64,000 bases of DNA from Maricaulis alexandrii. Lineage in GTDB: Bacteria > Pseudomonadota > Alphaproteobacteria > Caulobacterales > Maricaulaceae. Positions 58,259 through 64,000 of the stretch are shown here, piece by piece. The translations under genes were made by a program, and so were the position numbers. How positions within the stretch are numbered: position 1 is the first letter of the stretch; the number at the start of each line of letters is the position of its first letter. The notes beneath the pieces are model-generated. The model worked only from the letters and a program-made list of their open reading frames with translations. It made no database searches and had not been told where the DNA came from. Location of the stretch: positions 200,001 to 264,000 of the forward strand of contig NZ_SWKP01000006.1 of NCBI RefSeq assembly GCF_005871165.1, in the 5' to 3' direction.

Positions 58259-58939
58259 ATGGCCGAGCTCGCGCCGCATACAGGCCATCGGGACCGGCTG
58301 CGCGAAAAACTAACCTCAGCGGGTGGCCTGGCGCTTCACGATTATGAGCTGCTGGAACTTTACCTCTTCCGCTGCATCCCCCGGCGCGACACCAAGCCCA
58401 TCGCCAAGGATTTGATCGCCCGCTTCGGCGATCTGGGCGGGGTGGCCTCGGCCCCGATCGAGCAATTGGTGGAAGTGAAAGGCGTCTCGGAAAAGACAGC
58501 CGCAGAACTCAAGCTGATAAAGGCGCTGTCGGAACGCCTGGCGCGCGAACAGGTGATGGGACGGACAGTCATCGCTTCCTGGTCGGCGCTGATCAATTAC
58601 TGCCGCACGGCCATGCAGCACGCCACGACGGAAGAGTTCCGCGTGCTCTTCCTGGACCGCAAGAACAAGCTGATCGCCGATGAGGTCCTGGGCCGGGGCA
58701 CGATCGATCATGCCCCGGTCTATCCCCGCGAAGTCGTCAAACGCGCCCTCGCCCATGAGGCCTCTGCCCTGATCCTGGTGCACAATCACCCCTCCGGTGA
58801 TGCCACGCCGAGCCAGGCCGATATCGAGATGACCCGCTCCCTGATGGAAATCTGTCAGCCCTTCGAAATCGTGGTCCACGACCATCTCGTGATCGGCCGG
58901 GAGAATACGGCGAGTTTCAAGACGTTGGGGTTGATGTAA
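58259..58939 (+). CDS. radC: RadC-family JAB-domain protein
   Basis: 226 residues. A UPF0758 helix-hairpin-helix half (IEQLVEVKGVSEKTAAELKL) is followed by the RadC/JAB domain with the metal motif LVHNHPSGDATPSQADIEMT (HxHx7SxxD). RadC has no proven role in DNA repair despite its name. It starts three bases after map and precedes the amidohydrolase, so it may share their transcript. Confidence 0.93.
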   Translation: MAELAPHTGHRDRLREKLTSAGGLALHDYELLELYLFRCIPRRDTKPIAKDLIARFGDLGGVASAPIEQLVEVKGVSEKTAAELKLIKALSERLAREQVMGRTVIASWSALINYCRTAMQHATTEEFRVLFLDRKNKLIADEVLGRGTIDHAPVYPREVVKRALAHEASALILVHNHPSGDATPSQADIEMTRSLMEICQPFEIVVHDHLVIGRENTASFKTLGLM

Positions 58940-58948
58940 GTTGGCGGG

Positions 58949-60733
58949 ATGAAACGCTTTCTCCTCGGTCTCGCCGGTCTTCTCTCGCTTCTCATCGGTG
59001 TCTTCACCGGTCTCGCCCATACGCCGCAATCCCCACGGGAGCTGGTTTTCCTGAACGGGGAAATCCGGACGACGTCCGGGCCCGGGATCGTGGAGGCGAT
59101 GCATGTGCGCGACGGGCGGATCGTGGCGCTGGGGTCGCGGGATGAGGTGTTGGCGCACGCGCCCTGGCTGACGGCGCGGGTGGATCTGGACGGCGGCACG
59201 ATGACCCCGGGTCTGATCGAGCCGCACACGCATCCGCTGGCCTCGGCCCTCCTCTCCACGACGATTGATATTTCCGGCACGCGTTACGAGACGCGCGATG
59301 AGATCATCGCCGCGATCGCGGAGGGTGTCGCGCACCCTGGCCCCTCGCCCTGGACGGTCGCCTTCGGTTGGGATCCGGTCATGCTGGACGGGCTGAGCCC
59401 GCCGAGCCTGGAGGAGCTGAACGCCCTCTCGCCGGACCGCCCGCTGGTGATCCTGACCCAGATGATGCACGAGGCCTTCGCCAATAGCGCCGCGCTGCAA
59501 GCGGCCGGGATCACACGCGAAACGCCGGATCCGCATGATGGCTATTTCGAGCGGGATGAGGCCGGCGCGCTGACCGGACGCCTGGTCGAAGTGAACGCTG
59601 TGCGGGCGCTGATGGATGCCATTCCCGGCGCGTCGGATGCCGCCCTCACCTGGCTGCTGGCGGCGGAATATGACCGCTATGCGCGGGCGGGCTACACCAC
59701 GATCGGGGTCGCCTCCCTGGTCGGCCGGGCCGATGATCCGCTGGGCGTGCTGCACGCCGTGGCAGGCGGCGAGACGCCCTCCCTCAACACCGTGCTCTAC
59801 ACGGCGCCGGAGGATGCAGAGCGCGGCCGCACCCTGTTCCAGAATGTGGACCCGGTCCCGGCGATCCGCCGCTTTGCCGGCATCAAGATGTGGGTGGATG
59901 GCTCGCCCTTCACCGGCGGGGCGGCGACCGCAGAGCCCTATGAAGACACGGATTTCAACCAGACTATCCTGCATCTGGAGAGCGGCTGGGTGGCGCCCTT
60001 ATCCATGCCGGAGGACGAGATCCGCGCCCTCACCCTGGCGGCCCATCAGCGCGGCGAGCAGGTCGCCTTCCATGCCCAGGGCGAACGCGCGGTACAAGTG
60101 GCGCTGGACGCCATCGCCCAGGCCCGGGCCCAGGCGCCCGGCCAGACCCCGATGCACCGGATGGAACACCTCGCCCTGATCACGCCGGAACAGATCGATC
60201 TGGCCAACAACCTTCAGGTTTCGCTGGGCTTTTTCCCGGACCATATCGGCAATTACGGGCACAGGCTGACCGACATGTTCGGACCGGACCGCGCCCGCCG
60301 CTACATGCCGATTGCCCAGGCGGTGGAGCGGGACAGTGCGGTGACAATCCATGGCGACCATCCCGCGTCCGCGATTGATGCCATGCGGGTGATGGCCCTG
60401 CCGGTCCACCGCATGACACGCTCGGATGAAGCCCTGGGCCGCGCCATCGACGCGCAAACATCGCTTATTTTAATGTCACGCCATGCCGCCCGTCAGCTCG
60501 AACTCGACGACGAGATCGGCACGCTGGAGATCGGCAAGCGCGCCGACCTGACCTGGTTCGATCGCGATCCGGTCGCGGCCATCGAGGCCGGCGAGCGGGC
60601 CGAGGTAATCGGGACCTGGGTCTCCGGCCGCCGAATCGACACGCGGCCTTGGTCACTGAGGCATCTGCGCCTTGCCCTCGCGGCATTGTGGGGCCAGATC
60701 ACGCTTTCAACCCCGAACGAGACCGAGGACTAG
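58949..60733 (+). CDS. Membrane-anchored metal-dependent amidohydrolase (YtcJ-like)
   Basis: 594 residues: an N-terminal signal or anchor helix (about 3-22, FLLGLAGLLSLLIGVFTGLA), then an amidohydrolase barrel. GTMTPGLIEPHTHPLASALL gives the HxH metal site, KMWVDGSPFTGG the lysine position, AFHAQGERAV and VTIHGDHPASAIDAMRVM further His ligands. The YtcJ group acts on N-acyl or cyclic amides; the substrate is unknown. It is followed directly by threonine synthase. Confidence 0.88.
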   Translation: MKRFLLGLAGLLSLLIGVFTGLAHTPQSPRELVFLNGEIRTTSGPGIVEAMHVRDGRIVALGSRDEVLAHAPWLTARVDLDGGTMTPGLIEPHTHPLASALLSTTIDISGTRYETRDEIIAAIAEGVAHPGPSPWTVAFGWDPVMLDGLSPPSLEELNALSPDRPLVILTQMMHEAFANSAALQAAGITRETPDPHDGYFERDEAGALTGRLVEVNAVRALMDAIPGASDAALTWLLAAEYDRYARAGYTTIGVASLVGRADDPLGVLHAVAGGETPSLNTVLYTAPEDAERGRTLFQNVDPVPAIRRFAGIKMWVDGSPFTGGAATAEPYEDTDFNQTILHLESGWVAPLSMPEDEIRALTLAAHQRGEQVAFHAQGERAVQVALDAIAQARAQAPGQTPMHRMEHLALITPEQIDLANNLQVSLGFFPDHIGNYGHRLTDMFGPDRARRYMPIAQAVERDSAVTIHGDHPASAIDAMRVMALPVHRMTRSDEALGRAIDAQTSLILMSRHAARQLELDDEIGTLEIGKRADLTWFDRDPVAAIEAGERAEVIGTWVSGRRIDTRPWSLRHLRLALAALWGQITLSTPNETED

Positions 60734-61957
60734 ATGCAAAAACGCGCCAATTATTTCACCCATCTGGAATGCTCGGAGACCGGGGAGCGTTACGAGCCGG
60801 ATCAGCCGCACAATCTGTCCAAGGCCGGCAAGCCGCTTCTGGCCCGCTATGACCTGGAGAAGATGAAGGCGGAGAATGATCGCGGTGCGATCTGGGCGCG
60901 CGGCGGCGGGTTCTGGAAATGGCGCGAGCTGCTGCCGGTCGCCAATGATGTGGATGTGTGCGCCCTGGGCGAGGTGGATACGCCGCTGATCGATGTGCCC
61001 GCCACGGGCAAGGCCTCTGGAGCGACGGGCAAGGTCTGGGTGAAGGATGAGGGGCGCCTGCCGACCGGCTCGTTCAAGGCGCGCGGCCTCGCCCTGGCCG
61101 TCGCCATGGCCCACTCTTTCGGCATCAAGCGCCTGGCCATGCCGACAAACGGCAATGCCGGCGCGGCCATGTCCGCCTATGCCAGCCGGATGGGGATGGA
61201 GAGCTATTGCTTCGCCCCCGAGGACACGCCGGAGGCCAATCTTCGCGAGATGGCGCTGCAGGGCGCCAAGGTCTTCAAGGTCAACGGCTTCATCCATCAT
61301 TGCGGCGCCCTGGTGGGCGAAGGCAAGGACAAGATGGGCTGGTTCGATGTCTCCACCCTCAAGGAGCCCTACCGGATCGAGGGCAAGAAGACGATGGGCC
61401 TGGAACTCGCCGCCCAGCTGGGCTGGCGCGTGCCGGATGCGATCTTCTACCCGACCGGCGGCGGTACCGGCCTGATCGGCATGTGGAAGGCCTTCGACGA
61501 GATGGAAAAGCTCGGCTGGATCGGATCCGAACGCCCGAAAATGTTCGCCGTCCAGGCCGAAGGCTGTGCGCCGATCGTGAAGGCTTACGAGGACGGCGCC
61601 CGCCATGCCGAGGAATGGCTGGACGCCAAGACCGCCGCCATGGGCATTCGCGTGCCCAAGGCGATCGGTGATTTCCTGATCCTCGACGCCGTCCGCGACA
61701 GCGGCGGCGCGGCCCTGGCGGTATCGGAAACCGCCATCGAAACCGCCCGGACCCGCTGCGCCCGGGAAGATGGCCTCCTCCTCTGCCCCGAAGGCGCTGC
61801 GACGCTGGCCGCGATGGAAAAGGCGATGGATGACGGTCTGGTGGAACGGGACGCGGAATGCGTGCTGTTCAATTGCGGGTCGGGGCTGAAATACGCGATG
61901 CCGGATGGAGCGGTGACGCTGGACCGGCATGGTGAGGTGGATTGGGGGGCGATGTAG
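60734..61957 (+). CDS. Threonine synthase
   Basis: 407 residues. The PLP lysine is in LPTGSFKARGLALAVAMAHS (about residue 110), with the phosphate loop PTGGGTGLIGMWKAFDEM and GNAGAAMSAYA. The N-terminal FTHLECSETGERYEPDQPHN is the usual lead-in for this group. It makes threonine from O-phosphohomoserine. It starts at the base after the amidohydrolase stop. Confidence 0.88.
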   Translation: MQKRANYFTHLECSETGERYEPDQPHNLSKAGKPLLARYDLEKMKAENDRGAIWARGGGFWKWRELLPVANDVDVCALGEVDTPLIDVPATGKASGATGKVWVKDEGRLPTGSFKARGLALAVAMAHSFGIKRLAMPTNGNAGAAMSAYASRMGMESYCFAPEDTPEANLREMALQGAKVFKVNGFIHHCGALVGEGKDKMGWFDVSTLKEPYRIEGKKTMGLELAAQLGWRVPDAIFYPTGGGTGLIGMWKAFDEMEKLGWIGSERPKMFAVQAEGCAPIVKAYEDGARHAEEWLDAKTAAMGIRVPKAIGDFLILDAVRDSGGAALAVSETAIETARTRCAREDGLLLCPEGAATLAAMEKAMDDGLVERDAECVLFNCGSGLKYAMPDGAVTLDRHGEVDWGAM

Positions 61958-61966
61958 CTCCGCATA

Positions 61967-61993
61967 GGGACATGTACCTTCGGTACGTGTCCC
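61967..61993. repeat. REP palindrome 1
   Basis: Arms GGGACATGTACC and GGTACGTGTCCC around a 3-base TTC loop. It lies 10 bases after the threonine synthase stop and may also terminate transcription. It is one of three near-identical palindromes around the RAYT gene. Confidence 0.75.
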
Positions 61994-62019
61994 GGGGAAT
62001 ACCCGCCAAAAACTCATCC

Positions 62020-62046
62020 GGGACAGGTACCAGAGGTACATGTCCC
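62020..62046. repeat. REP palindrome 2
   Basis: Arms GGGACAGGTACC and GGTACATGTCCC around AGA. It directly abuts the RAYT stop codon. Confidence 0.75.
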
Positions 62047-62579
62047 TATCCAGCATAGGGGTCGATGGCGTGGAGGTATTCGTTCCAGTCCCCGATGCGA
62101 TCCTGCATGGGGGCGACGCGAACCAGGTCATCATCCATCCCGGCGAGATGAGCGTGAACGCTGGACCAGCGCCAATCCTCGGCGCGGGTTACAAGTCCGG
62201 CCCGGATCGGGTTGAATTCGATATAGCGACAGGCGGCAAACAGACGCGGCTCGTCCATCGGAGAGGACTTGAAACGTCCTTGCCAGAGCAGGCCGGCACT
62301 TTGGGCCCCACGATTGAAGTACTGCGTGTAGAGCCGGTGGGTTCGGCCAACAACCCGCGACAAGCCCAGTTCGTCCTCAGGAACCAGGACCAGATGGACG
62401 TGATTGGGCATGAGGCAGTAGGCCCAGCATTGGACGTTCTCTGCCCGGCAGGATTCTGCCAGGAGGGCGAGGTAATGAGCGTAATCGTCATCCGAGAAGA
62501 AGACCTGCTGCCGGCGGTTACCGCGCTGCGTCACGTGGTGTGGGGCGCCGGGATGGATGATGCGGGCGGATCTTGGCAT
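62046..62579 (-). CDS. REP-associated tyrosine transposase (RAYT)
   Basis: 177 residues. It starts MPRSARIIHPGAPHHVTQRG (the HHV/T-QRG core), has YCLMPNHVHLVL (HxH metal pair) and WQGRFKSSPMDEP, and keeps RYIEFNPIRAGLV, all hallmarks of the Y1_Tnp/RAYT family. RAYTs move or maintain flanking REP palindromes, which are present on both sides. It is convergent with threonine synthase. The ATG at 62579 has no clear ribosome site. Confidence 0.93.
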   Translation of the reverse strand: MPRSARIIHPGAPHHVTQRGNRRQQVFFSDDDYAHYLALLAESCRAENVQCWAYCLMPNHVHLVLVPEDELGLSRVVGRTHRLYTQYFNRGAQSAGLLWQGRFKSSPMDEPRLFAACRYIEFNPIRAGLVTRAEDWRWSSVHAHLAGMDDDLVRVAPMQDRIGDWNEYLHAIDPYAG

Positions 62580-62658
62580 TAGGACAAGAGGATTGAGCAA
62601 CACTCTCTTTATAGGCGCACCAAGCATCAAATACAATTTCAAGTAAATTGCTCTTTCC

Positions 62659-62685
62659 GGGACACGTACCGGAGGTACATGTCCC
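62659..62685. repeat. REP palindrome 3
   Basis: Arms GGGACACGTACC and GGTACATGTCCC around GGA. It lies 80 bases upstream of the RAYT start, before purB. Confidence 0.75.
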
Positions 62686-62762
62686 TCGGCAGGTGCTCTT
62701 GACCTTCCGGTGCTTTCAGAGCATCCCCCGCGCTTCATTCCTGTGAAACGCGGAGCCCGCAC

Positions 62763-64000
62763 ATGATCCCCCGCTATACCCGTCCGGAAATGGCCGCCAT
62801 CTGGTCGGACCAGAACAAGTACAAGATCTGGTATCTGATCGAGGCGCACGCGACGGAGAAGCTGGCGGAGCTGGGTGTGGTGCCGCAATCGGCGGTCGAG
62901 GCTGTATGGAAAGCCAAGGACGTCGAGTTTGACGTGGCGCGGATCGATGAGATCGAGCGGGAAGTGAAGCATGATGTCATCGCCTTCCTGACCCATCTGG
63001 CCGAGCATGTCGGCGAGGAAAGCCGTTTCGTCCACCAGGGCCTGACCTCGTCGGACGTGCTGGACACCTGCCTCGCCGTGCAGATGAAACAATCCGCCGA
63101 CCTGCTTCTGGTCGGGATGGACCGGGTGCTGGCGGCGCTGAAGAAGCGCGCCGAAGAGCACAAATACACCGCCTGTATCGGCCGCTCGCACGGCATCCAT
63201 GCCGAGCCGACGACGATGGGTTTGAAGTTTGCCCGCTTCTATGCCGAGTTCGACCGCAATCGCGAACGCCTGGTGCGGGCCCGTGACGAGATCGCGACCT
63301 GCGCGATCTCCGGCGCGATCGGCACCTTTGCCAATGTCGACCCGTCCGTGGAAGAGCATGTCGCCGAACAAATGGGTCTCTCGGTGGAGCCGGTCTCCAC
63401 CCAGGTCATCCCGCGCGACCGCCACGCCAATTATTTCGCCGTGCTGGGCCTGATCGCCTCGGCCATCGAGAATATCGCCATTGAAGTGCGCCATCTGCAG
63501 CGCTCCGAAGTCCGTGAGGCCCAGGAGTATTTCTCCCCGGGCCAGAAGGGTTCCTCGGCCATGCCGCACAAGCGCAATCCGATCCTGACGGAAAACCTGA
63601 CCGGCCAGGCGCGCCTGGTGCGCTCCGCCGTCGTGCCGGCGATGGAGAATGTGGCGCTGTGGCATGAGCGGGACATTTCCCACTCCTCCGTCGAGCGCGG
63701 CATCGGCCCGGACGCCAATGTCCATCTCGACTTCGCCCTGCACCGTACGGCCGGAATGATCGAGGGCCTGATCGTGCATGCCGACCGCTGCGCGGAAAAC
63801 CTCAACGCCTATGGCGGCATCCACAATTCCCAGCGTGTCCTTCTGGCCCTGACCCAGGCCGGTGCCTCCCGCGAGGACAGCTATCGCCTGGTCCAGCGCA
63901 ACGGCATGAAGACCTGGGATGAGGGCGGCATGCTGGTCGACCACCTCAAGGCCGATGAGGGTGTCACTGCCCTGCTCTCCAACGAGCAGATCGAGGCCTG
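62763..64000 (+). CDS. purB: Adenylosuccinate lyase (3' end outside the window)
   Basis: 412 residues visible. The fumarase-superfamily motifs are present: GRSHGIHAEPTTMGLKFARF (first His region), LTSSDVLDTCLA, and the signature GSSAMPHKRNPILTENLTGQ. It cleaves adenylosuccinate to AMP and SAICAR to AICAR in purine synthesis. ATG 62763. The frame is open to the last base. Confidence 0.96.
   Translation, partial: MIPRYTRPEMAAIWSDQNKYKIWYLIEAHATEKLAELGVVPQSAVEAVWKAKDVEFDVARIDEIEREVKHDVIAFLTHLAEHVGEESRFVHQGLTSSDVLDTCLAVQMKQSADLLLVGMDRVLAALKKRAEEHKYTACIGRSHGIHAEPTTMGLKFARFYAEFDRNRERLVRARDEIATCAISGAIGTFANVDPSVEEHVAEQMGLSVEPVSTQVIPRDRHANYFAVLGLIASAIENIAIEVRHLQRSEVREAQEYFSPGQKGSSAMPHKRNPILTENLTGQARLVRSAVVPAMENVALWHERDISHSSVERGIGPDANVHLDFALHRTAGMIEGLIVHADRCAENLNAYGGIHNSQRVLLALTQAGASREDSYRLVQRNGMKTWDEGGMLVDHLKADEGVTALLSNEQIEA

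Noticed and set aside
58316-59974. A 552-codon minus-strand frame opposite radC and the amidohydrolase
   Set aside because: Shadow of two well-supported plus-strand genes.
62580-63944. N-terminal extension of the RAYT frame across purB
   Set aside because: The frame is open, but the RAYT domain starts at ATG 62579 and the rest is antisense to purB.
1-64000. CRISPR array or rRNA operon
   Set aside because: No regularly spaced repeats and no rRNA sequence were seen anywhere in the window.

Overview
The window is high-GC alphaproteobacterial DNA. The best taxonomic clue is a complete holdfast-anchor operon (hfaA-hfaB-hfaD), typical of dimorphic, surface-attached Caulobacterales/Maricaulales. 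A DUF3126 gene next to cysE and a nitronate monooxygenase, PepSY and DUF2157 gene set agree with this. I infer a Maricaulis/Oceanicaulis/Hyphomonas-like marine bacterium; nothing in the window fixes the species.

Region 1 (1-37 kb) is chromosomal backbone. It holds a possible tandem sRNA locus, a CBS gene, the DUF2157/GDYXXLXY membrane pair, a rhomboid protease and hfaABD. PAS_5, PilZ, GYF and gamma-carbonic anhydrase genes follow, then phoH, an osmoprotectant ABC transporter, DUF3126-cysE-NUDIX, an RND efflux pump with a TetR regulator, and a nitroreductase. Next come an HBM chemoreceptor with a porin, queF, two exported tail-collar proteins, an Lrp regulator facing ald, a HAD phosphatase, nitronate monooxygenase, an AlkA-like glycosylase, and a DUF2946/OprC-like copper receptor/PepSY cluster.

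Region 2 (37257-51303) is a 14 kb integrative mobilizable element of lower GC. It is bounded by an 11-bp repeat (GACTTAAAATC on the minus strand) that is the anticodon loop of a tRNA-Leu(UAA) gene. The insertion cut this gene into a 5' half (left at 51304-51333) and a 3' half (37211-37256), which reassemble on paper into a perfect 87-nt tRNA. The element carries its own complete tRNA-Leu(UAA), interrupted exactly in the anticodon by a 264-nt group I intron. That arrangement would restore the lost tRNA and hide the replacement from the integrase. Its other genes are a tyrosine integrase, ArdA antirestriction, MobC and relaxase with a candidate oriT, an ImmR/ImmA-type switch with two operators, an AbiE type IV toxin-antitoxin, and two MerR-controlled mercury modules with a truncated merA. 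It also has a compact ubiquitin-like cassette (DUF2188, multiubiquitin, DUF6791-ThiF E1, DUF6527).

Region 3 (51.3-64 kb) is backbone again: a VWA lipoprotein, a CinA-type MoCF protein, sfsA, a thioesterase, an M28 peptidase lipoprotein, map, radC, an amidohydrolase, threonine synthase, a REP-associated transposase flanked by three REP palindromes, and the start of purB, which runs off the window. A roughly 140-bp palindromic repeat occurs at 6.8 kb and, inverted, at 51.4 kb.
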